This document shows positions 38,259-47,998 of a stretch of DNA of 55,026 nucleotides, one piece after another. The translations under genes and the position numbers were made by a program. Under the pieces are notes generated by a model. That model made no database searches and was not told where the DNA came from. It worked only from the letters and a program-made list of their open reading frames with translations. Origin of the DNA: an uncultured Chitinophagaceae bacterium (GTDB taxonomy: Bacteria; Bacteroidota; Bacteroidia; Chitinophagales; Chitinophagaceae); contig CALLZY010000238.1 in the NCBI GenBank assembly GCA_937858715.1, positions 1-55,026 of the forward strand, written 5' to 3'. Within the stretch, counting starts at the first letter, position 1; every line of letters begins with the position of its first letter.

Positions 38259-39581
38259 TTAAAACCTGAATTGCAGCCTGCAGGTAAGAATATTGTCCTT
38301 TTTATCAGCAATATATCCTGATAGTTGTGTCTTTTCATTCTTAACTATATCATAATACAGAATGATTTTAGTTTGCGGATTAATATGATAAGTATATCCG
38401 AGGCCAAGAGTTGAATATTTAATATCAGCCGCTGTGAGATTTGTGCCCGGTTTGCCAATATCTTTTGCAGTCACCTTTGTATTGGGATCGTACCAGTCAT
38501 ATTTTATCATAAGCTGGTGCCTTGTATTAATAATATTTTGAAGAAATAATAAAAAGATACCGTCAAACTGCCTCAGATATGCTGGCGCTATTACCCCGTT
38601 AACCTGCGGAATGGTACCCGGATTAGAAGTAGATACTGAAGTACCGGGCTGCTTACCAAACCAATATTCAGCCCTCCATTCAGTTTCGCCCCATTTGTGT
38701 TTTAATTTCAGTTGTGCATCTGCCCCATAATATTGGCGGGGCAATGCATCCCCAAGATTTGATTCTGCAGAATCAACTGTAAATATTTTATCTCCATTTG
38801 CGGCAGCACCGCTTTCAAATACATACTTAGTCCCATTTTCCCACCCGCCCCGCAGCAGTGAGATACCCGATGAAAATTCAATTCTATTTTTAGTATTGGG
38901 TTTTAAAACAGCTCTTGCAATCAAATCTTTATTACTGTCAAAATCGGTGGTGCCTGCAAGCCCCTGGCCATTAAAAAAACCAATATCGAATTTGAAACGG
39001 GAATATTTTCTTTTCTGATCCTGTGGTTCATGCGACAGCATCACACCCAAATCCCTTTCAGAAGGCATCAGTATTTGTGACATTCTTCCCCGTTCAGGAG
39101 TTTCCCTGAAAGCAGATGACAAGTTGACTTCATAACCAAACGGCCGGGCAAACAAGCCGGCTGTCATTGAAAATAAATTGCTCTTTGTTTCAAACAGTTT
39201 TAAAAACATATCCCTTACAATCACTCCCCGTTCTGTAGCGTCAATCTGGAATGAAAACAATGCTTTTGGATAACGCAGTTTTGAAGGCATTACATAATCA
39301 ATTTTCACCCTTGCCCTCCGGAGCATAAACCGGCTTTTGGAAAAAGCAGAAAAATTGCCCCCGGAATAAGAGGCTGCCCCTTCTGATTGTGCCACCTGGT
39401 ACTGTGGCTGGATATAACCAGTAATACGCAGATTTTCAAACCGTTTAATAACTGGCCGAACTGTATCCTTTATAAAGAAAGAGGAGTCCATATCAGAAAG
39501 ATAACGCTGTGCATTTATCCCGGTATTACATAGAAAGAACAGAATGATGGCCGTAAAACACTTCCTGATAATCATCTTCAT
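38259..39581 (-). CDS. OprO/OprP-like phosphate-selective porin
   Basis: This 440-aa protein is read from the ATG at 39581, with signal peptide MKMIIRKCFTAIILFFLCNTGINAQ. RITGYIQPQYQVAQSEG, KSRFMLRRARVKIDYVMPSKLRYPKALFSFQID and the final aromatic KDNILTCRLQFRF are typical of 16-stranded OprO/P-type barrels. It would let phosphate or polyphosphate cross the outer membrane. Repeats like those of the TonB promoter lie upstream with the same spacing. Confidence 0.85.
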   Translation of the reverse strand: MKMIIRKCFTAIILFFLCNTGINAQRYLSDMDSSFFIKDTVRPVIKRFENLRITGYIQPQYQVAQSEGAASYSGGNFSAFSKSRFMLRRARVKIDYVMPSKLRYPKALFSFQIDATERGVIVRDMFLKLFETKSNLFSMTAGLFARPFGYEVNLSSAFRETPERGRMSQILMPSERDLGVMLSHEPQDQKRKYSRFKFDIGFFNGQGLAGTTDFDSNKDLIARAVLKPNTKNRIEFSSGISLLRGGWENGTKYVFESGAAANGDKIFTVDSAESNLGDALPRQYYGADAQLKLKHKWGETEWRAEYWFGKQPGTSVSTSNPGTIPQVNGVIAPAYLRQFDGIFLLFLQNIINTRHQLMIKYDWYDPNTKVTAKDIGKPGTNLTAADIKYSTLGLGYTYHINPQTKIILYYDIVKNEKTQLSGYIADKKDNILTCRLQFRF

Positions 39582-39593
39582 GTATTTGTAGTG

Positions 39594-39638
39594 CAAAATT
39601 GTTATCAAATGATGAACCTTATATTAACTAATTATTAA
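39594..39638 (-). promoter_or_regulatory. PHO-box-like repeats and promoter of the porin gene
   Basis: On the minus strand TTAATAA-TTAG-TTAATAT and a weaker TTCATCA follow at 11-bp steps. Eight nt later is CAATTTTG (39594-39601), the same box-to-element distance as at the TonB receptor promoter. Confidence 0.55.
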
Positions 39639-39675
39639 TTCTGCTAATTGCGTATTTACCGGCAAAAGCATCGGG

Positions 39676-39683
39676 TAACTTTG
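39676..39683 (+). promoter_or_regulatory. -7 element of the DUF47/PiT operon
   Basis: TAACTTTG matches TAnnTTTG exactly, 42 nt before the PhoU-like ATG. The PHO-box-like repeats between the divergent genes lie about 38 nt upstream and could serve both promoters. Confidence 0.5.
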
Positions 39684-39725
39684 CCGCACTTTAACCGAAT
39701 CGCCGGTAAATTAAAATATAAAACT

Positions 39726-40376
39726 ATGGCAGGACTTAATTCTTTTCTAAAAATCTTCATGCCGAAGAACAAAATTTTCTATGAGCTTTTTGAGAAAGTA
39801 GCTGATAACCTGAAAAAAATGGGTACTATTCTAAAAGAAGCTGTAGCCGAATCTGATTTTGACAAAAGGGCTACATTAATAGTTCAGCTGGAAGACCTCG
39901 AACATGCGAACGACGAACTGACACATACCCTGTTTACTGAACTCGGCAGAAATTTTATAACTCCGTTTGACAGGGAAGACATCCACTATCTCGCCACTTC
40001 ACTTGACGATATTGCCGATTATATTTATGCTTCTGCAAAAAAGATTAACTTCTACCGTGTTAACCCAAATGATACCGGTTTGCAAAAATTTGCTGACCTT
40101 ATTGACCAGGGTTGCGCACAGATAAAAATTGCTGTAACAGAACTCAGGGACATGAAGAACATGAGAACGATTACAGAAGCATTGGTAAAGATCAACAGTT
40201 TGGAAAACCAGGCTGATGATGTGTTTGACTTCAGTATTGAACGCTTATTTGAAACAGAACCTGATGCCAAAGAAGTAATAAAGAAGAGAGAAATATACCA
40301 GGTAATGGAACTGGTAACTGATAAATGTGAGGATGCCAGCAATGTGATAGAGTCTATTATTATCAAATACGCTTAA
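39726..40376 (+). CDS. DUF47/PhoU-like regulator of the phosphate transporter
   Basis: This 216-aa all-helical protein starts at the ATG at 39726 (MAGLNSFLKIFMPKNKIFYELFEKVADNL). Two PhoU-like helical repeats carry the E/D-rich metal-binding patterns LEDLEHANDELTHTLF and LENQADDVFDFSIERLF. This is the PitA-accessory (DUF47, YkaA-like) family, nearly always encoded next to a PiT transporter, as here (86-nt gap). It probably tunes low-affinity phosphate uptake. Confidence 0.88.
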   Translation: MAGLNSFLKIFMPKNKIFYELFEKVADNLKKMGTILKEAVAESDFDKRATLIVQLEDLEHANDELTHTLFTELGRNFITPFDREDIHYLATSLDDIADYIYASAKKINFYRVNPNDTGLQKFADLIDQGCAQIKIAVTELRDMKNMRTITEALVKINSLENQADDVFDFSIERLFETEPDAKEVIKKREIYQVMELVTDKCEDASNVIESIIIKYA

Positions 40377-40462
40377 ATAATTTGAAAGCTGATAATTGAA
40401 GAGTTTGAAAAAAATCAAATGCCTTTTCAAGTTATCAAATCCACACATTTTCAAATTTCAAC

Positions 40463-41674
40463 ATGACAACTTTTTTAATTTCAATCATAGCCCTGGCACT
40501 GATTTTTGATTTCATCAATGGCTTTCATGATGCGGCCAATTCCATCGCCACTGTTGTCTCCACAAAAGTTCTTACACCTTTTCAGGCTGTGCTCTGGGCT
40601 GCTGTTTTTAATTCAGTAGCCTTCTTTATTTTTAAAGACCATGGTGTAGCCGATACCGTAGCAAAAACAGTAAAACCAGAAATAGCCGGAGCAACAAACA
40701 TGATGACCGTAATTTTCTCCGGGCTGATTGCTGCTATCACCTGGAACCTGCTTACATGGTGGTTTGGCATTCCATCCTCTTCATCGCACACATTGATTGG
40801 TGGTTTTGCCGGTGCAGCAATTGCTGCCGGTGGTTTCGGGGCTGTAAACTCAACTGTTATCATTAAAACAGCCAGCTTTATTTTCCTTGCTCCGGTTGTG
40901 GGAATGATAATGGCGTTTATTATGTCGCTCTGGTTCCTCAGCTCATTCAAAAAAGGGTGGACTTCTAAGATATTCTCGGTTATCATAATCATCCTTGTTT
41001 TTGTTTTCCTGTATAGGAACCTTGAATTCAGCAAAGACGTTCTCAGTAAAAAGACCCACTACGAAAGCTATGTGGCCCAGGTAATTTTTTACTCCAAAAA
41101 TTTTAAATGGATACTGCTGGCATTAATACTGCTGATAATGGCAGTGTTCTCTTTATACCTGAGCCAGCTAAATGCGCACAAATCGAATCAGTGGTTCAAG
41201 AAACTACAATTAATTTCTTCTGCCGCCTTTAGTATTGGTCATGGTGGTAATGATGCACAGAAAGTAATGGGTATCATCACCGCTGCATTAATTGCCGGCG
41301 GAAATATTACCAGCTTCCATGATATGCCCAACTGGGTGCCAATCGCCTGCTATGTTGCCATTGGATTAGGCACAATGAGCGGCGGCTGGAAAATCGTAAA
41401 AACAATGGGCACCAAGATCACCAAAGTAACCCCGTTTGAAGGTGTAGCCGCTGAAACTGCCGGTGCTGTTACCTTGTTTGTTACCGAAGCCCTGAAAATA
41501 CCGGTGAGTACCACCCATACCATTACAGGTTCAATCATGGGTGTGGGGGCCACCAAACGTTTGTCAGCAGTACGCTGGGGTGTAACAATCAATCTTATTT
41601 GGGCATGGATACTGACTATTCCCATCAGTGGGTTGTTAGCTGCCGGTGTTTATTTTGTTGTAAGGTTATTCTGA
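40463..41674 (+). CDS. PiT-family inorganic phosphate transporter
   Basis: This 403-aa protein has about 10 membrane helices. The two duplicated PiT signature blocks are present: DFINGFHDAANSIATVVSTKVL near the N-terminus and SIGHGGNDAQKVMGIITAALI in the second half. Each ends with a sorting block (GIPSSSSHTLIGG and KIPVSTTHTITGSIMGVG). It imports phosphate with H+ or metal-phosphate complexes across the inner membrane. It is the second gene of the DUF47 operon and ends at a strong terminator. Confidence 0.92.
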   Translation: MTTFLISIIALALIFDFINGFHDAANSIATVVSTKVLTPFQAVLWAAVFNSVAFFIFKDHGVADTVAKTVKPEIAGATNMMTVIFSGLIAAITWNLLTWWFGIPSSSSHTLIGGFAGAAIAAGGFGAVNSTVIIKTASFIFLAPVVGMIMAFIMSLWFLSSFKKGWTSKIFSVIIIILVFVFLYRNLEFSKDVLSKKTHYESYVAQVIFYSKNFKWILLALILLIMAVFSLYLSQLNAHKSNQWFKKLQLISSAAFSIGHGGNDAQKVMGIITAALIAGGNITSFHDMPNWVPIACYVAIGLGTMSGGWKIVKTMGTKITKVTPFEGVAAETAGAVTLFVTEALKIPVSTTHTITGSIMGVGATKRLSAVRWGVTINLIWAWILTIPISGLLAAGVYFVVRLF

Positions 41675-41701
41675 TAATCAAAATCAATTTTCTTTTAGCA
41701 T

Positions 41702-41729
41702 AAAATCCTGACTTTTGTCAGGATTTTTT
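41702..41729 (+). terminator. Terminator between the PiT gene and galE
   Basis: AATCCTGAC-TTTT-GTCAGGATT is followed by T's. Only 4 nt separate the T-tract from the galE start codon, so the hairpin also forms the galE leader. Confidence 0.8.
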
Positions 41730-41733
41730 ATTT

Positions 41734-42789
41734 ATGGCTAAAATACTTGTAACAGGCGGCTGCGGTTACATTGGTTCTCACACCATTGTTGACCTTATTG
41801 AAAATGGCTATGATGTCATTTCCTCCGATAATAACTCCCGTTCCAACCCGGCAATACTGAATGGAGTGGAACAGATAACCGGAAAAAAAGTAAAGAACTA
41901 TAAAGTGGACCTGTGCAGCTTCGATGACACACATGCCATCTTCCAGGAGAATGAGGATATTGAAGGCATCATCCACTTTGCTGCTTATAAGGCCGTTGGC
42001 GAATCGGTGGAAAAACCACTGATGTACTTTGAAAACAACCTGAACTCACTCATTAACCTGCTGAAATGTGTGCAGGAGTTTGATATTCCTTATTTTGTTT
42101 TCTCTTCATCCTGTACCGTATATGGCAACCCCGACAGCATTCCTGTAACAGAAACCACCCCTATCAAGCCTGCTGAATCACCTTACGGCTGGAGCAAGCA
42201 GATGAGTGAAACCGTCATTCAGGAGTTTGCAAAAAATTCAATTAGCAATAGTATCCTGCTTCGTTACTTCAATCCTGCAGGGGCACACCCTTCAATTTCG
42301 ATTGGCGAAATGCCGTTGGGCAAGCCACAGAATTTAGTTCCTGCCATTACACAAACTGCCATTGGCAGAATTCCTAAAATGACTGTTTTTGGAGATGATT
42401 ATGCAACAAGAGATGGCAGTTGTGTGAGGGACTTCATCCATGTGAGTGACCTTGCACATGCACATACGCTGGCCCTCCAGTTTTTGGAGAATGAAAAGAA
42501 CAAGACTAATTGTGAAATATTCAATTTGGGAACAGGTAATGGAGTTTCTGTACTGGAAGCCATACATGCTTTCGAAAAAGTAAGCGGCAGAAAACTTAAC
42601 TATGAAATTGGTCCCCGCAGATCAGGTGATGTGGTAGCCATTTACGCCAATAATGATTTAGCTAAAAACGTATTGGGGTGGAATCCGGCCTATACGCTGG
42701 ACGATATAATGAATACGGCCTGGAAATGGGAGCTGAAGCTAAAAGCAGATGAAACCGTATTCGGGAATATAAACGGGGGGTTGAATTGA
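41734..42789 (+). CDS. galE: UDP-glucose 4-epimerase
   Basis: This 351-aa protein starts MAKILVTGGCGYIGSH. It has the GGxGYIGS NAD motif, IIHFAAYKAVGESVEKP, SSSCTVYG and the catalytic YGWSK. The TRDGSCVRDFIHVSDLA block is typical of GalE, and length is standard. It interconverts UDP-glucose and UDP-galactose, which could feed the polysaccharide locus elsewhere in the window. It has no recognisable RBS because the preceding sequence is a terminator hairpin. Confidence 0.92.
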   Translation: MAKILVTGGCGYIGSHTIVDLIENGYDVISSDNNSRSNPAILNGVEQITGKKVKNYKVDLCSFDDTHAIFQENEDIEGIIHFAAYKAVGESVEKPLMYFENNLNSLINLLKCVQEFDIPYFVFSSSCTVYGNPDSIPVTETTPIKPAESPYGWSKQMSETVIQEFAKNSISNSILLRYFNPAGAHPSISIGEMPLGKPQNLVPAITQTAIGRIPKMTVFGDDYATRDGSCVRDFIHVSDLAHAHTLALQFLENEKNKTNCEIFNLGTGNGVSVLEAIHAFEKVSGRKLNYEIGPRRSGDVVAIYANNDLAKNVLGWNPAYTLDDIMNTAWKWELKLKADETVFGNINGGLN

Positions 42790-42879
42790 TTCGTCGCAAT
42801 GACCATTGACAACCCGATAGTAATCGGGGCACTTTTCACTCTCTTAACCTACTTTTGCACCACTTTAATAAATTATACT

Positions 42880-43842
42880 ATGGCGTTAAAAGATATTCAG
42901 TCAATCGGAAATAAAGATACCCGCAGCGGTTTTGGTGATGGAATTGTTGAAGCAGCCCGGAAGAATCCAAATATTATAGCCCTGACAGCCGACCTGTTAG
43001 GTTCGATGAAACTGAACCAGTTTGTAAAAGAATTTCCTGACCGCTTTATACAATGCGGCATTGCCGAAGCCAATATGATTGGGGTAGCTGCCGGGCTGAC
43101 TATTGGCGGGAAGATTCCATATACTACAACATTTGCCAATTTTTCTACAGGCCGTGTTTATGATCAGATCAGGCAGGCGGTGGCTTATAGCGGTAAAAAT
43201 GTCAAGATTTGTGCCTCACATGCAGGCCTTACTTTAGGAGAAGACGGTGCTACCCACCAGATACTGGAAGATATTGGTTTGATGAAAATGCTTCCGGGCA
43301 TGACCGTTATAGTTCCCTGCGACTATGCACAAACCAAAGCTGCCACTATTGCCATCGCTGATTATAAAGGACCCGTTTACCTCCGTTTTGGCCGTCCTTC
43401 ATGGCCCATTTTTACAACTGATTTACCTTTTGAAATTGGTAAAGCCCAGTTCTTCTCGGAAGGTACCGATGTAACCATTTTTGCCTGTGGCCATTTAGTA
43501 TGGAATGCAATCCAGGCAGGCATTCAATTGCAGGAAAAAGGTATCAGTGCTGAGGTAATAAACATTCATACCATCAAACCGTTAGACGAAGAAGCAGTGC
43601 TGAAATCTATCCGTAAAACAAAATGCGTTGTTACTGCCGAAGAGCACAATGTGCTTGGCGGGATGGGCGATAGCATTGCACAATGTGCTGCAAAAAATTT
43701 CCCTGTGCCAATCGAATACATTGGTGTAAACGATAGCTTCGGCGAAAGCGGCACTCCTGCCCAGCTTTTAAAGAAATACGGATTAGAAGCCAGCGATATA
43801 ACTGCTGCTGCAGAAAGGGCTATTGCGAGGAAAAATGCTTAA
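42880..43842 (+). CDS. Transketolase, C-terminal subunit
   Basis: The 320-aa protein starts at the ATG at 42880 (MALKDIQSIGNKDTRSGFGDG). It has the pyrimidine-binding and C-terminal domains of transketolase: RFIQCGIAEANMIGVAAGL, TTFANFSTGRVYDQIRQAVAYS, ASHAGLTLGEDGATHQ and the final VTAEEHNVLGGMGDSI. The N-terminal thiamine-diphosphate half, which forms a separate protein in such organisms, is not nearby. It catalyses two-carbon transfers in the pentose phosphate pathway. Confidence 0.88.
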   Translation: MALKDIQSIGNKDTRSGFGDGIVEAARKNPNIIALTADLLGSMKLNQFVKEFPDRFIQCGIAEANMIGVAAGLTIGGKIPYTTTFANFSTGRVYDQIRQAVAYSGKNVKICASHAGLTLGEDGATHQILEDIGLMKMLPGMTVIVPCDYAQTKAATIAIADYKGPVYLRFGRPSWPIFTTDLPFEIGKAQFFSEGTDVTIFACGHLVWNAIQAGIQLQEKGISAEVINIHTIKPLDEEAVLKSIRKTKCVVTAEEHNVLGGMGDSIAQCAAKNFPVPIEYIGVNDSFGESGTPAQLLKKYGLEASDITAAAERAIARKNA

Positions 43843-43862
43843 TTTTAAAAGAAAGCAGCGAT

Positions 43863-44090
43863 ATGACCGTTTTGGATATTAATGCACTTCTTAACCTTCC
43901 TGAAAAAGAAAGAAGAAAAATAGCACAGAAGCTGTGGTACAGCCTTGCCCCGGAGCAGCAGGATGAGGAAACTGTATTGAAGCTACTGGACAAAAGATGG
44001 AATAATATTAAAGTTGGAAATGAAAAAGCTGTTAGCTCTGAACAGTTTTGGAAGAAAATGGAAAAACATCTTGCCGCTAAAAAACAATGA
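43863..44090 (+). CDS. Addiction-module antitoxin component
   Basis: This 75-aa protein, with LLNLPEKERRKIAQKLWYSL and a W-rich C-terminal half, fits the 'putative addiction module component' family (PF09720) that accompanies ParE/RelE toxins. It starts 20 nt after the transketolase stop and overlaps the toxin start by 4 nt (ATGA). It would neutralise the toxin and repress the operon. Confidence 0.8.
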   Translation: MTVLDINALLNLPEKERRKIAQKLWYSLAPEQQDEETVLKLLDKRWNNIKVGNEKAVSSEQFWKKMEKHLAAKKQ

Positions 44091-44386
44091 AATACATTGT
44101 TAATTATAGTGCAGGCGCAATGCAGGATGTAACAGAGATTATTGACTGGTACGCAGAAAAATCGTTGGCTGCCGCCTCAAATTTTCTGCTGCAACTAAAG
44201 AAATCAGAAAAAAGGATTTCTAACAACCCCAACTTATTCAGGGTCTTTAAAAAGAACTATAAGAAAGCAAATATCACCCGTTATCCTTTTTCAGTTTTCT
44301 TCAAGCTGGAAGAAACCACGGTAACCATACTTGCTGTCATCCATTTTGCCCGTTCAAACAAGTATGTAAAAAGCAGGCTCAGGTAG
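44087..44386 (+). CDS. ParE/RelE-family toxin
   Basis: This 99-aa protein has the RelE/ParE fold pattern: YIVNYSAGAMQDVTEIIDWYAEKSLAAASNFLLQL, ISNNPNLFRVFKKNYKKANITRYPFSVFFKLEETTVTILAVIHFARS. The last segment, with H-x-(A/S)R, is the usual RelE/ParE end. Whether it cuts mRNA or blocks gyrase cannot be told from sequence. It is translationally coupled to the antitoxin. Confidence 0.83.
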   Translation: MKYIVNYSAGAMQDVTEIIDWYAEKSLAAASNFLLQLKKSEKRISNNPNLFRVFKKNYKKANITRYPFSVFFKLEETTVTILAVIHFARSNKYVKSRLR

Positions 44387-44475
44387 TTCTCCGCTTTTTT
44401 TCGTTATCCTGCCGTTCATCAACCTGGTTTATTTCTTATTTCATTTTGTAAGTACATTTACACTACAAGTAAGCA

Positions 44476-44487
44476 AAGTTGCAACTT
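44476..44487. promoter_or_regulatory. AAGTTGCAACTT palindrome upstream of the VPS10-like gene
   Basis: This is a perfect 12-bp palindrome 41 nt before the ATG. A shorter copy, AGTTGCAACT, occurs at 51111-51120 in the mbl-rodA gap. It is a possible operator, with weak support. Confidence 0.3.
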
Positions 44488-44528
44488 GCCCTTTGCATTA
44501 TTCTCACACAATTACCAAAGCAGCTTTT

Positions 44529-47500
44529 ATGAAAAAATTTCAAAGTAATTGCCGCAGGCTTTCATTGGCTATAACGGCATCAGCATTTTTATTGATTACC
44601 AGCAATCATATTGCAGCACAACCTAAAGAAAAGAACAAACCTGTAGTTGCCGCTGTAAAACAGGATACCCTGAAATCTTCCGTCTTTAACGGATTGAAGT
44701 GGCGCAGTATTGGCCCGGCTGTGGCTTCGGGCCGCATTGCCGATTTTGCTGTGAACCCTAAAAACCACAGCGAATGGTATGTGGGTGTTGCCTCCGGCCA
44801 TGTGTGGAAGACAACCAACAACGGTACCACATTCGAACCCATTTTTGATAACTACGGTTCTTATTCAATAGGTGTTGTGGTAATAGACCCGCAAAACAGC
44901 AGTACTATCTGGGTAGGTACCGGTGAAAACAATCACCAACGGGCATTAGGCTATGGCGATGGTGTATATAAAAGCACCGATGGCGGAAAGACCTGGAAGA
45001 ATATGGGTCTTAAAGAATCCAGACAAATCGGAGGCATCGTTGTTCATCCTAAGAACAGCAGCGTTGTATTTGTCGCTGCCGAAGGATCTGTGTGGGGTCC
45101 AGGCGGCGAAAGAGGTCTTTACAAAACAACTGATGGTGGAAAGAACTGGAAAAAAGTGCTGGAGATAAGTGAGAATACCGGCATAAACAATGTGGTGATG
45201 GATCCCGAAAATCCGGACATACTTTATGCCACCAGCGAACAGCGCCGCAGGCATGTGCATACCAAGATTGGTGGTGGCCCTGAGTCTGCCGTATATAAAT
45301 CAACCGATGGCGGCAACACCTGGGATAAACTTACCAATGGTATCCCAACGGCTGATAAAGGCGGTATGGGTATTGCCATTTCGCCTGTTGACCCGAATGT
45401 TGTATATCTCATTATTGAAGCAGCCGAAGATGCCGGCGGTTTTTACCGCAGCAGCGACAAAGGAGCTTCCTGGCAAAAGATGAGCAGTTATACCGCATCC
45501 GGCCAGTATTACAATGAAATTTTCTGCGATCCGAAAGAAGTAAACAAAGTTTACTCCACCGAAACAACATCACAAGTAACTGAAGACGGTGGTAAAACTT
45601 GGAGGCCTGTTGGCAACAACAAACGTCATGTGGATGACCATGCCATGTGGATTGACCCAACAGACAACACCCACTTTATGATTGGCGGTGATGGCGGCAT
45701 TTATGAAACCTTCAACAGTGGTAAAGATTATATCTTCAAATCCAATCTGCCTGTAACACAATTCTACCGTGTACAGGTTGACAACTCCGAGCCCTTTTAC
45801 TATGTATATGGCGGCACACAGGACAACAACTCAATGGGTGGCCCATCACGCAACTTCCAGCGTATCGGGGTGATTAATGAAGACTGGTTTGATACAAATG
45901 GTGGTGATGGATTCTTTTCACAAATTGACCCTAACGACCCGAACATTGTTTATGCAGAATCTCAATACGGCGGAATGGTCCGCTTCGACAGAAAGAACGG
46001 TTCGAGGGTATCCATTAAACCCCAGCCAAGAAAGGGAGAAGACACTTACAAATGGAACTGGAACACACCACTCATTCTCAGCAACCATCTTTCTACCAGG
46101 ATTTATTGCGCAGCCAATAAAGTGTTCCGCAGTGATGACAGGGGCAACAGCTGGCAGGTAATAAGCGAAGACCTTACTGCAAAAATTGACCGCAACACCT
46201 GGCCCGTTATGGGCAAGTACTGGCCCAGCAGTGCAATTGCAAAAGACAAGAGTACTTCTTTATATGGAACAATCGTTTCGCTGGAAGAATCTCCGCTAAA
46301 AGAAAATCTTTTATACGCCGGAACAGATGACGGCCTTATACAGGTTACGGAAGACGGAGGAAAAACCTGGTTTAGAGCAGATAAGTTTCCCGGTATTCCG
46401 GAGAATACATATGTAAGCGATATCCTTGCTTCGAAGTTTGATGAAAATGTGGTGTATGCAGCTTTTGATAATATCCTGAGAGATGATTTCAAACCTTATA
46501 TACTCAAGAGCAGTGACAAAGGCCGTACATGGATTTCTCTTTCCGGCAATCTGCCTGCCAACGGAACCGTACACAGTCTGCAACAGGATTTTGCAAATGC
46601 TGACTTGCTGTTCGCAGGAACAGAATTTGGTTTTTATTTCTCAGTAGATGGTGGAAAAATATGGGTGGCACTCAAAGGCGACCTGCCTGCCATTCCTGTA
46701 CGGGACATTGCCATACAAAAAAGAGAAAATGACCTTGCCATTGCCACATTTGGCCGCGGCTTCTATATCCTGGATGATTACACACCGCTTCGTCATTTCA
46801 AAAAAGATGTGCTTGAAAAAGAAGGACAGCTTTTCCCTGTGAAAGACGGGTTGATGATGGTACTCTCTGGCGAAAGAAGTCTCAACGGCTCGATGCCTTA
46901 TGCGGCAAAGAACCCTGAAGTGGGGACTGTGTTTACTTATTACCTAAAAGATAAACTGGCACCAAAATCTTTAAAAGAAAAAAGAAAAGAACAGGAAACC
47001 GAACTGTTCAAGAAGGGTGAAAAAATTCCAATGCCAACTCCCGAACAATTAAAAGCCGAGGAACAGGAAACACCTGCTTACGTTTCGTTTACAATAAAAG
47101 ACAGCGATGGAAATATTGTGCGGGAATTAAGAAAAAAACCTTCAGGTGGTATTCAGCGTATTGTTTGGGATATGCGTTACCAGGCCAGCAGGCCAGTAAG
47201 CGGTGTTACAAAATTTGATGTACTGGCAGATGCAGGCAGCGGCATCGCCGTTGCTCCGGGAAAATATAATGTAACCATGAGCCTCACCACCGGCAACCAG
47301 ACAAAGGTGCTGGCCGGCCCTGTTGATTTTGTATGCAAAACTATTGGCAGCAGTTCTTTACCTGTAAAAGACAACAAAGCGTTACTGGCTTTTCATAAAA
47401 AAGTAACTGACCTTTCCACCGTAGTAAGAGGAACACAAACCTATGCCCAGGAGTTAAACCAGCGGACGCTGAATGCCCTGCAGGCCATCAATGCCATGCC

Positions 47501-47855
47501 CAATGCCGTCCCTGAACTGTCGGCTAAGGCAAAGGGAATCCTTAAGCAGCTTGATGAAATACTGAACCAGAAATTCGACCGCAAATCCGATTTCCCGAGT
47601 TATGAGGAAAATCCTCCATCACCGGTTACTATCAATGCAAGGCTCGGGTCTGTTGCCAGTGCGTTGTGGGCAGCTTCCAGCGACCCGACACAAACTGCTG
47701 TTGACGCTTACAACATTTTGATGGACGAGTTCCCGGCGATTTACGAACAGGTGAAAAAAATTGGCGAAACCGATTTGCCTGAGCTGGAAAAAGAACTCAA
47801 CCGTGTGGGCGCACCACTTACACCGGGCCGCCTGCCGGTATTTAAGAAGAACTGA
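44529..47855 (+). CDS. VPS10/sortilin-like secreted protein with Asp-box repeats
   Basis: The 1108-aa protein starts at the ATG at 44529, with a signal peptide ending HIAAQ. It carries many Asp-boxes (S-x-D-x-G-x-x-W), for example KSTDGGKTWKNMG, KTTDGGKNWKKV, SSDKGASWQKM, SSDKGRTWISL and FSVDGGKIWVAL. These form a long beta-propeller over about residues 60-760. A C-terminal region with FTIKDSDGNIVRELRKKPSGGIQRIVWDMRY and coiled helices follows. The family is common in Bacteroidota and Acidobacteria and is often annotated as glycosyl hydrolase or sortilin. No catalytic residues are assigned. It is monocistronic, ending at a clear terminator. Confidence 0.85.
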   Translation: MKKFQSNCRRLSLAITASAFLLITSNHIAAQPKEKNKPVVAAVKQDTLKSSVFNGLKWRSIGPAVASGRIADFAVNPKNHSEWYVGVASGHVWKTTNNGTTFEPIFDNYGSYSIGVVVIDPQNSSTIWVGTGENNHQRALGYGDGVYKSTDGGKTWKNMGLKESRQIGGIVVHPKNSSVVFVAAEGSVWGPGGERGLYKTTDGGKNWKKVLEISENTGINNVVMDPENPDILYATSEQRRRHVHTKIGGGPESAVYKSTDGGNTWDKLTNGIPTADKGGMGIAISPVDPNVVYLIIEAAEDAGGFYRSSDKGASWQKMSSYTASGQYYNEIFCDPKEVNKVYSTETTSQVTEDGGKTWRPVGNNKRHVDDHAMWIDPTDNTHFMIGGDGGIYETFNSGKDYIFKSNLPVTQFYRVQVDNSEPFYYVYGGTQDNNSMGGPSRNFQRIGVINEDWFDTNGGDGFFSQIDPNDPNIVYAESQYGGMVRFDRKNGSRVSIKPQPRKGEDTYKWNWNTPLILSNHLSTRIYCAANKVFRSDDRGNSWQVISEDLTAKIDRNTWPVMGKYWPSSAIAKDKSTSLYGTIVSLEESPLKENLLYAGTDDGLIQVTEDGGKTWFRADKFPGIPENTYVSDILASKFDENVVYAAFDNILRDDFKPYILKSSDKGRTWISLSGNLPANGTVHSLQQDFANADLLFAGTEFGFYFSVDGGKIWVALKGDLPAIPVRDIAIQKRENDLAIATFGRGFYILDDYTPLRHFKKDVLEKEGQLFPVKDGLMMVLSGERSLNGSMPYAAKNPEVGTVFTYYLKDKLAPKSLKEKRKEQETELFKKGEKIPMPTPEQLKAEEQETPAYVSFTIKDSDGNIVRELRKKPSGGIQRIVWDMRYQASRPVSGVTKFDVLADAGSGIAVAPGKYNVTMSLTTGNQTKVLAGPVDFVCKTIGSSSLPVKDNKALLAFHKKVTDLSTVVRGTQTYAQELNQRTLNALQAINAMPNAVPELSAKAKGILKQLDEILNQKFDRKSDFPSYEENPPSPVTINARLGSVASALWAASSDPTQTAVDAYNILMDEFPAIYEQVKKIGETDLPELEKELNRVGAPLTPGRLPVFKKN

Positions 47856-47884
47856 TTAGAAAATAACCTTTAAGCACTTTCAAG

Positions 47885-47914
47885 AAGGATTATGGTTCTC
47901 CATAATCCTTTTTT
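47885..47914 (+). terminator. Terminator of the VPS10-like gene
   Basis: AAGGATTATGG-TTCT-CCATAATCCTT forms an 11-bp stem followed by T's, 30 nt after the stop codon. Confidence 0.85.
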
Positions 47915-47998
47915 ATATTTACAGAAGTTGGAAAATAATAATCAGTCAGTCCATTAAACATTTGACAATTCCAATATTCTAATCCGGGCTAAACACCG

